Shown here: piece by piece, positions 17,578-27,767 of the stretch
How the letters are laid out: every line of letters starts with the position of its first letter
Position numbering within the stretch: position 1 is the stretch's first letter
Source of the DNA: Lysobacter sp. Root76
GTDB taxonomy: Bacteria; Pseudomonadota; Gammaproteobacteria; Xanthomonadales; Xanthomonadaceae
Length of the DNA: 64,000 nt
Reading direction: 5' to 3'
Assembly: GCF_001428685.1 (NCBI RefSeq)
Contig: NZ_LMIK01000004.1
Coordinates: 1 to 64,000, forward strand
Notes under the pieces: generated by a model
Told to the model about the DNA's origin: nothing
What the model saw: the letters and a program-made list of their open reading frames with translations, nothing else
Database searches by the model: none
Position numbers and translations under genes: made by a program

Positions 17578-18018
17578 ATGGCCGTACACGAACTGTTTCC
17601 CTACCTCTGCGTCGCCGATGCCCAGGCCGCGGTCGAGTTCTACATCCACAGCTTCGAGGCCAGCGAGAAATTCCGCCTGGTCGAACCCTCCGGCCGCATC
17701 GGCCATGTCGAGCTCGCCCTGGGCGGCAGCACCCTGATGCTGTGCGAGGAGTTCCCCGAGGTCGACATCCGCCGTCCCGAGCCGGGACGCGGCCACAGCC
17801 ACACCTTGCACCTGCACGTCGACGACGCCGATGCGACCGTCGCCCGCGCGGTCGCCGCCGGCGCACAGCTGGCGATGGCGCCGCGCGATCATTTCTACGG
17901 CGAACGCTCGGGCACGGTGATCGATCCTTTCGGTCACCGCTGGAACATCGGTCACAGCATCGAAGAACTCACGCCACAGGAAATGCAGCAGCGCTACCCC
18001 ACCGACCCCTGCAATTGA
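17578..18018 (+). CDS. VOC-family (glyoxalase/bleomycin-resistance fold) protein
   Basis: A 146-residue single VOC domain protein. Typical segments: FPYLCVADAQAAVEFYIHSF at the N-terminus, GHVELALGGSTLMLCEEFP, LHLHVDDADATVARAVAAGA and YGERSGTVIDPFGHRWNIG. Candidate metal ligands are His in GHVEL, the His-rich HTLHLHV and Glu in YGERSG. Members act as dioxygenases, isomerases, or drug-binding resistance proteins; nothing here decides which. The ATG chosen follows CACCGCG; upstream codons are in a REP-rich region. Confidence 0.85.
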   Translation: MAVHELFPYLCVADAQAAVEFYIHSFEASEKFRLVEPSGRIGHVELALGGSTLMLCEEFPEVDIRRPEPGRGHSHTLHLHVDDADATVARAVAAGAQLAMAPRDHFYGERSGTVIDPFGHRWNIGHSIEELTPQEMQQRYPTDPCN

Positions 18019-18179
18019 GCGCAAGAAAGGCACGTTCGAACGCAGGAATGCGAACGCGATAGCGGAATTAATGCCGGATGGTCGTTGAATCGACCTGGCT
18101 AATCCGGCAATCTGCGGCCGCGGGCGTCGCAGGCCTACGGCAGGGCGCACGGAAGACCGATCACTTCAAGGAACTCCTC

Positions 18180-18986
18180 ATGAAAGCCAAGCCGATCCAG
18201 CTGATCCTCCCGCTGCTGCTGTTGCTGCCCTCCCTGCCCGCGCTGGCCGGCCAGTGCGACGACAACTTCAGCAAGAAGGGCAACGCGCTCTCCGGCGCCG
18301 AATATTCGACCTCGTACAAGGTCCCGGGCCTGAGCGTGCCCAGCGCGATCGGCCAGATGCGCAACCTCGCCATCGCCGACGGCATGGACGTGCTCGACGA
18401 AAGTCCGGAAAGCGGTTCGCTGCTGCTCGAGGAGCCGGCCAACATGGCCCACAAGGGCCTGCAGGTCTACGTCACCGCCAAGCCCGACGGCGCGGTGTCG
18501 ATGCTGATGAAGACCCGCCGCGGCTCGTTCGGCAACGCCGACGGCATCCGCGACGCGATGTGCAAGATGCTGACCCAGCTCAAGCCGGGCAAGGCGCCGG
18601 TCGCGCGCGCCGCGGCCAAGGCGATCGAGATCCAGGCCACCTCGCTGGCCACCGACATCGAGCGCCAGGGCCTGGAGAACGGCGCCGCGATCGACGTGCG
18701 CTTCGAAGGCAAGGTTTACAACATCAAGGGCGTCAACAAGGGCGTGGCCGGCAAGAAGGGCGCGTTCGAGCTCTACTTCGACATGAACCCCTCGCTGGTG
18801 CCGGGCGTGATCCAGAGCAAGTCGCGCCGGGGCGAGCTGCGCATCGCCTGCCGCATGCAGCCGGACCAGAACGCCTACTCGCTGGCGATGCGCACCGGCG
18901 ACAAGATGTACCTCAACGCCACCTACGACCATTACGACCAGACCAGTCACTTGGTGTGGCTGACGAACTGCCGCGGTCTGCAGTAA
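18180..18986 (+). CDS. Secreted protein of unknown function
   Basis: A 268-residue protein with a Sec signal peptide (MKAKPIQLILPLLLLLPSLPALA, cleavage near residue 23). The mature part starts GQCDDNFSKKG and holds Cys near the N-terminus, centre (DAMCKML), and end (RIACRM, TNCRGLQ), so one or two disulfides are likely. A late segment, VRFEGKVYNIKGVNKGVAGKKGAFELYFDMN, reads like a beta-sandwich domain with an oligosaccharide- or nucleic-acid-binding look, but I cannot name a family. It has a good ribosome site (AAGGAACT). A UUCG-loop terminator follows. Confidence 0.7.
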   Translation: MKAKPIQLILPLLLLLPSLPALAGQCDDNFSKKGNALSGAEYSTSYKVPGLSVPSAIGQMRNLAIADGMDVLDESPESGSLLLEEPANMAHKGLQVYVTAKPDGAVSMLMKTRRGSFGNADGIRDAMCKMLTQLKPGKAPVARAAAKAIEIQATSLATDIERQGLENGAAIDVRFEGKVYNIKGVNKGVAGKKGAFELYFDMNPSLVPGVIQSKSRRGELRIACRMQPDQNAYSLAMRTGDKMYLNATYDHYDQTSHLVWLTNCRGLQ

Positions 18987-18997
18987 GCGGCCATACG

Positions 18998-19021
18998 CAG
19001 GCCGCGCTTCGGCGCGGCCTG
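18998..19021 (+). terminator. UUCG-loop hairpin
   Basis: A 10-bp perfect stem caggccgcgc/gcgcggcctg closes a TTCG tetraloop 11 bp after the stop codon. No T-tract follows. The rest of 19022-19353 contains no convincing gene. Confidence 0.65.
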
Positions 19022-19353
19022 CGCGCTCGCTTTCCCGGCCAGGCCGAGCCGCACCGCTTCGGCGACGAACGCGACCGTTCTGGCGCGCGGCTTGCGAGAC
19101 GCGCGCGTACTCCATGCCTCGTTTTGGCACTGCCCAGGTAGCGACCCATCCGCTCCCCCGCCGATGCCCAGCCCTTGCGGCTATTGGCTCGGCGCCTCAC
19201 GCGCATCGGCAATGCCGGCCCGGCTTGCGGTGCCGCCGCCGCGCCGCGATCGATGCGAACCCGGTCCGCGCAGGCGCCTAGGCCCGCGCGCGGCGCTTGC
19301 CTGAAATCGGAGCCTTGGCTAATGTGCGGCCACGCTCAGGGGGGGCGTCGCTC

Positions 19354-20028
19354 ATGTTCAAGCTCGCAGCCGCGCTCGCGGCTTTGCTCGTCGTTCCTGT
19401 CGCGCAGGCGCAGGATGCCGCCGCCGCACCGCTCCCCACCACGACTCCCGCCCCGACGACGCAGCCCGTCGCTGCGCCGGCCGCCGCCGATGCCAGCCTC
19501 GCCGCCACGCCCGCGCCCTGCTGCCGGCTCGCGGCGGGCAGCGTGGTCGAACTGCAGCTCGGCGAAAGCCTGTCCTCCGCGCGCCACAAGCGCGGCGACC
19601 GCTTCGCGCTGCGCCTGAGCCAGCCGCTGGCGGTCGAGGGCGCGGACCCGATCCCGGCCGGCACGCCCGCCGTCGGCGAAGTGGTGCACGGCGCGCGTTC
19701 GCGCGGCGGCGGTCATCCGGGCGAGCTGCTGATCGCCGGCCGCTATCTGGAATTCAACGGCCGCCAGATCCCCTTGCGCGGCCTGTCGGTGGGGCAAAGC
19801 GGACGCGACCAGATCAACGGCGCGATGGGCGCGGCCTTCCTGATCGGCCCGTTCGCGATGTTCGTGCGCGGGCGCGAGATCGAGATCCCGGCCAACACCG
19901 CTCTGCACGCCAAGCTCGCCCAGGACCTGGATCTGCCCGTCGCCGGCACGGTCGCCGCGACCGCCGCCCTCCCCGTTTCTCCGTCGTCGGCTGCCACGAC
20001 CGACGTCGTTCAACCACCCAAGGAGTAG
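19354..20028 (+). CDS. Secreted protein of unknown function, Ala-rich
   Basis: A 224-residue exported protein. The signal peptide is MFKLAAALAALLVVPVAQA. A low-complexity Ala/Pro/Thr linker (residues about 25-55) follows, then a soluble domain with VELQLGESLSSARHKRGDRFALRL, IPAGTPAVGEVVHG and a Gly-rich AMGAAFLIGPFAMFVRGREIEIPAN. The pattern (settable value, 'IPAGT', 'EIPANT') resembles proteins that bound outer-membrane or stress components, but the family is unknown to me. It is followed 7 bp later by the DUF2846 gene, so the two are very probably an operon. Confidence 0.72.
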   Translation: MFKLAAALAALLVVPVAQAQDAAAAPLPTTTPAPTTQPVAAPAAADASLAATPAPCCRLAAGSVVELQLGESLSSARHKRGDRFALRLSQPLAVEGADPIPAGTPAVGEVVHGARSRGGGHPGELLIAGRYLEFNGRQIPLRGLSVGQSGRDQINGAMGAAFLIGPFAMFVRGREIEIPANTALHAKLAQDLDLPVAGTVAATAALPVSPSSAATTDVVQPPKE

Positions 20029-20035
20029 TCCTTAG

Positions 20036-20518
20036 ATGAACCTGAAGTTCCGTGTTTCCGCACTCGCCCTCGGCCTGATGTTTTCCGGCGCCGTGCTGGC
20101 CCAGGACGTCGCCCAGCCGGCCGCGACCGCAGCCGCCGCCGAAGCGGCGGAAGACGCCAGCGGCGCGCAGGCCGCCGGCACGATCGGCGTGCCGCCCCAG
20201 GGCAAGGGCCAGATCGTGTTCTTCCGTCCGTCCAAGTTCGTGGGCGCCGCGGTCGGCTTCAAGGTGCGCGAGGGCGAGACCGAGCTGGGCAAGCTGCGCA
20301 GCGGCAAGTACTTCGTCCACGTGGCCGATCCGGGCACGCACGAGTACCGCGTCCACGGCGAGACCAAGGACGTGCTGACCATGGAAATCGAGGCCGGCGA
20401 AACCTACTACGTGCAGGGCACGCTGGGCATGGGCATCGTGGCCGGCCGTCCGAACCTGTCGCCGACCGACGCGGCGGCGTTCAACGCCCTGGCCGACAAG
20501 CTCAAGCTCGCCAAGTAA
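20036..20518 (+). CDS. DUF2846-like exported protein
   Basis: A 160-residue protein with a signal peptide (MNLKFRVSALALGLMFSGAVLA) and an Ala-rich spacer. The domain begins at GKGQIVFFRPSKFVGAAVGFKVREG and continues ELGKLRSGKYFVHVADPGTHEYRV and IEAGETYYVQGTL, the usual pattern of DUF2846 proteins, which look like small beta-rich periplasmic or lipoprotein domains. It has no known enzyme function. It is co-transcribed with the gene before it and followed by a 12-bp-stem terminator. Confidence 0.8.
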   Translation: MNLKFRVSALALGLMFSGAVLAQDVAQPAATAAAAEAAEDASGAQAAGTIGVPPQGKGQIVFFRPSKFVGAAVGFKVREGETELGKLRSGKYFVHVADPGTHEYRVHGETKDVLTMEIEAGETYYVQGTLGMGIVAGRPNLSPTDAAAFNALADKLKLAK

Positions 20519-20530
20519 GCCTCACCGATC

Positions 20531-20559
20531 GCGACGGGCGCCGCAGCGGCGCCCGTCGC
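20531..20559 (+). terminator. Hairpin terminator
   Basis: A 12-bp perfect stem gcgacgggcgcc/ggcgcccgtcgc with a GCAGC loop, 13 bp after the stop codon of the DUF2846 gene. There is no long T-tract. Confidence 0.7.
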
Positions 20560-20585
20560 GTGATGCGATCGGCGCGCGGCGCGCC

Positions 20586-21095
20586 TCAACCGCCGCAGGC
20601 CTTGCCCTCGACCGACATCGCCGCGGCGAACATCGGGATCGCCGCGAGCTGCCGGGCCGCGGCCTTGGCCTTCTCGTCGCTCAGGTACAGGCGCGCCTGG
20701 CCCTGCGCATCGAGCTTGGGCGGCGCCACGTCGGCCGGCTTGCGCCACACCCGCACCACCGCCTGCTGCGACGGGCAGGCCGCGCTGGGGACACGGATCA
20801 GATCGTTGAACTTCCAGCCCGCGGCCAGCGAGGGCTGGGCCTTGGCCGCGTCGACGAAACGCGCCCGCGCCTGGCAATTGGGGCTGGTGCGGACCACGGC
20901 GAACTTGTACGGCTGCGCGGCCTGGCCGGTGAACTGGCCTTCGATACGCGCACAGGCCTCGGGGATCTGGCGCAGGGTATGGACCGCGCCCACCGCCTGC
21001 GGCTGCGCGGCGGGGCGCTGGATTTCCGGCGTCGGATCGGCGGCCAGGGCCGGCAGCGACAGGGCGACGGCGAACAGGGCGACGGCGATGCGCAT
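20586..21095 (-). CDS. Secreted protein of unknown function
   Basis: A 169-residue protein with a signal peptide (MRIAVALFAVALSLPALAA). The mature part has four Cys in pairs (EACARIEG, SPNCQAR, AACPSQQ, KACGG), suggesting two disulfides in the periplasm or outside the cell. Segments FTGQAAQPYKFAVVRTSPNC and DLIRVPSAACPSQQAVVRVWRKP are the best conserved-looking parts. The family is unknown to me. The start MRIAV is chosen because 22 upstream codons lack any signal-peptide character. Its start is divergent from hppA, 188 bp away. Confidence 0.65.
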   Translation of the reverse strand: MRIAVALFAVALSLPALAADPTPEIQRPAAQPQAVGAVHTLRQIPEACARIEGQFTGQAAQPYKFAVVRTSPNCQARARFVDAAKAQPSLAAGWKFNDLIRVPSAACPSQQAVVRVWRKPADVAPPKLDAQGQARLYLSDEKAKAAARQLAAIPMFAAAMSVEGKACGG

Positions 21096-21283
21096 GAACG
21101 GCTCCATCGTTACGTGACTGGGGTCGCAGGCTGGCACGCTCGGGCTGAACCCTGGTTTCACGAGGTTTCACAGGCCCGGAGCCTGTGCGATAGTCCCAGC
21201 GTTGCCGCGCCGGAACTCCGGCTCGCGACCTTAAAACTAGGCAATCCCGTTGTTGTCCTGATGTCCACTCTGGGGAGGGGTTC

Positions 21284-23728
<2,445 letters not shown>

Positions 23729-23755
23729 TCCGGCCGTCCGCTACCGGCGACGAGA

Positions 23756-23779
23756 ACGGCGGCTACGGCCGCCGTTTTC
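23756..23779 (+). terminator. Intrinsic terminator after hppA
   Basis: An 8-bp stem acggcggc/gccgccgt with a TAC(G) loop is followed by TTTTCG. It sits between hppA and the convergent adenosine-deaminase-like gene. Confidence 0.75.
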
Positions 23780-23797
23780 GTTGCCGCGCCGCATCCG

Positions 23798-25321
23798 TCA
23801 GCGTGGCTCGCGCTCGAACCGCCCGAACTGTTGCTCCAGGCGCCATTGCATCCGCGCCTTCTCGCTGCCCTGCAGGTAGCGCTCGCAGGCCAGGTCCGGC
23901 GACGACAGCGCGGCGGCGCAGGCCGCGACCCGGGCTCCGCCCACCTTGCCTTGCCACAGGCTGGCGCCGGGCAGGAACGCGTACTCGATACTGTCGCGGG
24001 CGATCCGCTTGAGGTCGGCGTAGCGCAGGCCATGCTCCTGCGCCGCGCGCAGGTACTCGTTGCTCATGTCGCTGCGCAGCACGCCCTGGTCGTCGCTCGC
24101 CAGCACCACCGGCACGCCCGCCTCGCGATACAGCCGCAGGGGATGATCGGCGCCTTTCACGCCCAGGATGGCGGCATTGCTGCTGAGGTTGATCTCGACC
24201 GCGATCCGCTCGCGCGCCATCCGCTGCAGCAAGGCCTGCGCGTCGCTTTCGTAAGCGATATCGACACCGTGGCCGATGCGCTTGGCGCCGGCCACCATCA
24301 CCGCGTCGCGCACATGGAAACGCAGTTCGCGCGGCGCGACCAGGCCCAGGGTCTGCTCGCCCGCGTGCAGCGACAGCGGCACCGTGGGATGGCGCTGTTT
24401 GAGGTAGGCGAACATGCGCATATGCAGCGCATAGTCGCGCTGCGCCAACGGATGGTGCTCGGGACCGACGATGTTGACGCCGACCCAGCGTGGATCGGCC
24501 TCGACCAGGGCGAAGCCGAACGCCATCGCGGCGAAGGCCTGCGCCGGCGGGCGATGGCGCGGCACGGGAATCTGATAGCGCACCTCGACCGTGCAGGCCG
24601 GTTGCGCGGCGGCGCCCGTGCAGCCCTGCGCCGCAGCGAGAGTCGCTTCGTAGCGGTCCAGCTCCGCGCGCGCTTCGGCGATCGCGGCCGGCAGCAAGGG
24701 CGCCAGTACGGCGGCCAAGGCGCCGAAGTCGTTGCCGTCCTGTCCGCTGGCCTTGGCCGCGTCCAGCAGGCCTTGCGCGCTGCGCGGCATCGTCATCAGC
24801 TCCAGATAGGAGACGCGGTCGTCGGCCGCCAGCTCGCGTGCGGCCGCCACCAACCGGCTGCCGTCGCCGCTGGACAAGGCGCGGAAGCCGTCGAAGCTGG
24901 CGAAGAAGCGCTCGAAATCCGGCAGGCTCGCATTGCGCATCGACAGCGCGTCGATGGCGCGGCTATAGGCGCCGTAGTCCTTGCTCGCCAGATCGCGCGC
25001 CGGCACCGACGCGGGCGCTACGCACGGCGGGCGCACGATGCGATGGCTGTCGCTGGCGATGCAATAGTCCTGCTCCGCCGCCCAGCGCAGAAAGTCCTCG
25101 GCATAGACCGAACCGCTGGCGTGGTTGTGCAGGTCGGCGCCCTTGGGCATGGCCTGCAGGAATATCCGCAGCTGCGGCGGGCTGGCGGCGATGCGGTCGA
25201 AGTACGCGGCGGTGCGCGCTTCGTCGCTGGCGGGCCTGGCCGCGACGGGCATGCAGGCCAACCACAAGACGGCCAGCAATGCGGTTTCTCGACATCCGGT
25301 TCGTTCTTTCATTCCCTGCAT
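23798..25321 (-). CDS. Secreted adenosine-deaminase-like protein
   Basis: A 507-residue protein with a signal peptide ending near MPVAARP. It has the metallohydrolase TIM-barrel of the adenosine deaminase family: the first metal motif as ADLHNHASGSVY, LSLHAGEQT, the catalytic KRIGHGVDIA, EINLSSNAAILGV with HPLRLYREAGVPVVLASDDQG and its terminal Asp. These match ADA/ADGF-type enzymes. Export suggests scavenging of extracellular adenosine or related nucleosides. Start MQGMKERT is preferred because AGGAA lies 10 bases upstream; the next Met (25312) is an alternative. Confidence 0.85.
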   Translation of the reverse strand: MQGMKERTGCRETALLAVLWLACMPVAARPASDEARTAAYFDRIAASPPQLRIFLQAMPKGADLHNHASGSVYAEDFLRWAAEQDYCIASDSHRIVRPPCVAPASVPARDLASKDYGAYSRAIDALSMRNASLPDFERFFASFDGFRALSSGDGSRLVAAARELAADDRVSYLELMTMPRSAQGLLDAAKASGQDGNDFGALAAVLAPLLPAAIAEARAELDRYEATLAAAQGCTGAAAQPACTVEVRYQIPVPRHRPPAQAFAAMAFGFALVEADPRWVGVNIVGPEHHPLAQRDYALHMRMFAYLKQRHPTVPLSLHAGEQTLGLVAPRELRFHVRDAVMVAGAKRIGHGVDIAYESDAQALLQRMARERIAVEINLSSNAAILGVKGADHPLRLYREAGVPVVLASDDQGVLRSDMSNEYLRAAQEHGLRYADLKRIARDSIEYAFLPGASLWQGKVGGARVAACAAALSSPDLACERYLQGSEKARMQWRLEQQFGRFEREPR

Positions 25322-25687
25322 CGCGGTCGTTTTCCTGAGTGGATTGGACACCGGCGACGCCCCGCGCTCAAGGCGCCCGGCATGCGGCGCACGCGGCGCG
25401 GCCGCTCGCCCGGCTTTTCCTCCATCGCCCCTGTCCTGTGGAAAGACGGCCCCGCAGGCCAGCGGACCCCTGTCGCCAGGCGATCCGCGGCCGGGCCTGA
25501 GCGTTCGGGCCCGTGCATTCGAACTGCGGCCGCGCCACGCAGGCGTGCGGCCCGCCGATGGCAGCTCTCGGGAGGCCCCGGGCAGCGCGCGCCCCGCCCC
25601 ATGCTGCATCGCAGCAGCCAGCCGCGTAGAATGCCCGCTCTTTCATCGGCCCGTCCCCCGGCGGGCCACCAGCAGTCGGAGCTACGC
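25322..25687. other. Divergent promoter region, no gene seen
   Basis: This is the gap between the start of the adenosine-deaminase-like gene (minus) and ppa (plus). Both promoters should lie here. It contains no reading frame that I believe; frames crossing it are antisense or upstream extensions. Confidence 0.5.
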
Positions 25688-26242
25688 ATGGGCCTGGACC
25701 TCGTCCCCACCGGCAAGAACCCGCCGGATGAGATCAACGTCATCATCGAAATCCCTAAGGACGCCGAGCCGGTCAAGTACGAGGTCGACAAGGCCTCCGG
25801 CGCGATCTTCGTCGACCGCATCCTGTCGACGCCGATGCGTTACCCCTGCAACTACGGCTACGTGCCGCACACCCTCTGCGGCGACGGCGACCCGGCCGAC
25901 GTGCTGGTGGTGCTGCCGCTGCCGCTGATCCCGGGCTCGGTGATCCGTTGCCGTCCGGTCGGTGTGCTGCGCATGACCGACGAGGCCGGCGGCGACGAGA
26001 AGCTGCTGGCGGTGCCGATCGACAAGGTCTTCGCCGGCTACAGCCACATCGCCGACATCGGCCAGGTCAGCCAGCATTGGCTGGACCGCATCGGCCACTT
26101 CTTCGAGCACTACAAGGATCTCGAGAAGGGCAAGTGGGTCAAGCTGGACGGCTGGGGCAACGCCGCCGAGGCCAAGCAGATCCTGCTCGAAGCGATCGAT
26201 CGCTACAACGCGACCGAAGAAGGCGACAAGCCCAAGTTCTGA
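25688..26242 (+). CDS. ppa: Inorganic pyrophosphatase (soluble, family I)
   Basis: A 184-residue cytoplasmic enzyme that hydrolyses PPi to two phosphates. Family-I landmarks are present: VIIEIPKDAEPVKYEVDK, FVDRILSTPMRYPCNYGYVPHT, the signature DGDPADVLVV (metal-binding Asp cluster), and DIGQVSQHWLDRIGHFFEHYKDLEKGKWVK. A typical terminator follows. Having this enzyme together with a PPi-dependent PFK and a PPi-driven pump means PPi is partitioned between hydrolysis and work. Confidence 0.97.
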   Translation: MGLDLVPTGKNPPDEINVIIEIPKDAEPVKYEVDKASGAIFVDRILSTPMRYPCNYGYVPHTLCGDGDPADVLVVLPLPLIPGSVIRCRPVGVLRMTDEAGGDEKLLAVPIDKVFAGYSHIADIGQVSQHWLDRIGHFFEHYKDLEKGKWVKLDGWGNAAEAKQILLEAIDRYNATEEGDKPKF

Positions 26243-26275
26243 GGCGGGCGCCGTCGGCGCCGCTCGGACACGACG

Positions 26276-26304
26276 AAGGCCGCCCCAGGGCGGCCTTTGT
26301 TTTT
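26276..26304 (+). terminator. Intrinsic terminator after ppa
   Basis: A 9-bp stem aaggccgcc/ggcggcctt with a CCCA-type loop is followed by TGTTTTTTG. Strong rho-independent signal. Confidence 0.9.
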
Positions 26305-26329
26305 TGGATTCGAACTTTTGATCTTCCTT

Positions 26330-26632
26330 CTGCCAGGGGAGAAGGTGGCGCGTAGCGCCGGATGAGGGTCCGGGTTGCAGTTGCAGTCGCGCACCGGCCC
26401 TCACTCCAACCCCTCTCCCGCTCGCGGGAGAGGGGCTAAAGCGCGCGGAGATCTTGTTGTCCCGTCTTCAGTTTGAGGGAGAGGGGCTAAAGCACGCGAG
26501 GCTCTTGCCGTCCCTTCTCCCGCTCGCGGGAGAAGGTGCCCGAAGGGCGGATGAGGGCAGCGGCCGAGGTCGCAGCTACGCGCCGCGCTGCCCTCACCCC
26601 AACCTCTCCGCTCTCGCGGGAGAGGGGCCAAA
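26330..26632. repeat. Cluster of CTCTCCCGC-tcgc-GCGGGAGAG repeats
   Basis: At least three copies of a palindrome-bearing unit lie here: CCCTCACTCCAACCCCTCTCCCGCTCGCGGGAGAGGGG at about 26400-26437, an imperfect TTCTCCCGCTCGCGGGAGAA at 26515-26535 with GGTGCCCGAAGGGCGGATGAGGGC, and one at 26590-26630. A shorter degenerate copy (GGGAGAGGGGCTAAAGC) begins near 26475. They are intergenic, between ppa and the hydroxylase. Frames crossing them are shadows. Confidence 0.85.
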
Positions 26633-26639
26633 CAAGCAT

Positions 26640-27629
26640 TCAGGCGTTATCGCCCACCGCCCGCTGCTGTTCCGCATTGCTGCCCGCCGCCGGCGCTTCA
26701 CCGCCGACCGCGAACTTGGCGACGATGGTCATCATCGCGTTGAACCAGCGCAGTTCGTTGCGCAGGCGGATGCCCTGGCTGGGTCCTTTGACCTCGTCGA
26801 TGAAGCGCTGCAGGGTCTCGCGGTAGCGCGCGCGGCCTTCCGGGCGCTCGCCGTATTCGAACCACAGGCCCTGCCAGGCGCGGGCGAAGCGCATCGCGCT
26901 CTGCCGCACCTGCTGCAGTTGCGGATGCGGCTCGGCGTCGGCGAACAACAGGCCGAAGTGGGCGTTGAGCTCCCAGGGGCTCATCACCACGGGCACGTTG
27001 ACGGTCTCGCAGGGGAAACGCACGACCTCGTCCGCGCGCGGCGCAACCGCGCGCAGCGGCCAGCCCGCGGGGGCGACGTTGTGCGGACGTCCGCGCCCGA
27101 CCAGGTCCCAGAACTCGCCGCCACCGACGGTGTCGACGACCAGATGGATGCGCGACTGCACCGCATCGTTGATGACCCGGTGCTGGCGCCAGGTGTCGAA
27201 GATCCAGCACTCGCCCGCGGCCATGTTGATCGCGGCGTCGCCGCATTCGAAGCGCACGGTCGGCTGGGTCACGATCGGCACGTGCACGCGCACGCGCTCG
27301 GCCCAGTAATAGCCCTGGTCGGCATGGCGGGTGACTTCGGCATGGCCGGACAGGCGCATCAGGCGGCTGCGGCCGGCCGTGGCGCCGAGGCTGGCGAAGA
27401 CCTGGGTCAGATAGGGGCAGCGCTGCAGTTCCGGGGTCGGGCGCATCTGCCCGGCGAAGGCCTCGTTGCCCGGCTCGCCGTCGACGGCGACCAGCGGCAG
27501 CATCGAGTTGCCGGCGAAGCCCTGCGGGTGCGGGCGCCACGGCGCCTCGCCCAGAGCGGCGATCTCCGACGCCAGCCGCGCCGCGTCGAACGACAGCGGC
27601 AACTGGATGAACGGCACCTGCAGTTTCAT
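26640..27629 (-). CDS. Aspartyl/asparaginyl beta-hydroxylase-like dioxygenase
   Basis: A 329-residue 2-oxoglutarate/Fe(II) dioxygenase of the Asp/Asn beta-hydroxylase type. The core reads SGHAEVTRHADQGYYWAERVRVHVPI, then CGDAAINMAAGECWIFDTWRQHRVIND and RIHLVVDTVGG. The H-x-D and later His-Arg pair (HRV, with RIH) are the expected iron and 2-oxoglutarate ligands. The substrate is unknown; relatives modify proteins or free amino acids in secondary metabolism. Start MKLQVPFI is chosen because 38 upstream codons overlap the receptor gene's terminator. It lies downstream of the TonB receptor on the same strand but beyond that terminator. Confidence 0.85.
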   Translation of the reverse strand: MKLQVPFIQLPLSFDAARLASEIAALGEAPWRPHPQGFAGNSMLPLVAVDGEPGNEAFAGQMRPTPELQRCPYLTQVFASLGATAGRSRLMRLSGHAEVTRHADQGYYWAERVRVHVPIVTQPTVRFECGDAAINMAAGECWIFDTWRQHRVINDAVQSRIHLVVDTVGGGEFWDLVGRGRPHNVAPAGWPLRAVAPRADEVVRFPCETVNVPVVMSPWELNAHFGLLFADAEPHPQLQQVRQSAMRFARAWQGLWFEYGERPEGRARYRETLQRFIDEVKGPSQGIRLRNELRWFNAMMTIVAKFAVGGEAPAAGSNAEQQRAVGDNA

Positions 27630-27701
27630 CGTGCGATCCGGACCTGCGACCGCCCTATCGTACACAGGACCGCGAAGCCGTCGCCATGCCCGGGCGCGCA
27701 T

Positions 27702-27732
27702 AAAAAAGGAGGCGGGCCGATGGCCCGCCTCC
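27702..27732 (-). terminator. Intrinsic terminator of the TonB-receptor gene
   Basis: On the minus strand an 11-bp perfect stem ggaggcgggcc/ggcccgcctcc with a 3-base loop is followed by TTTTTT. It is placed directly after the receptor stop codon and separates it from the dioxygenase gene. Confidence 0.9.
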
Positions 27733-27767
27733 CGGTACTGCATGTTGCCTACTGACTGGACCGTCGA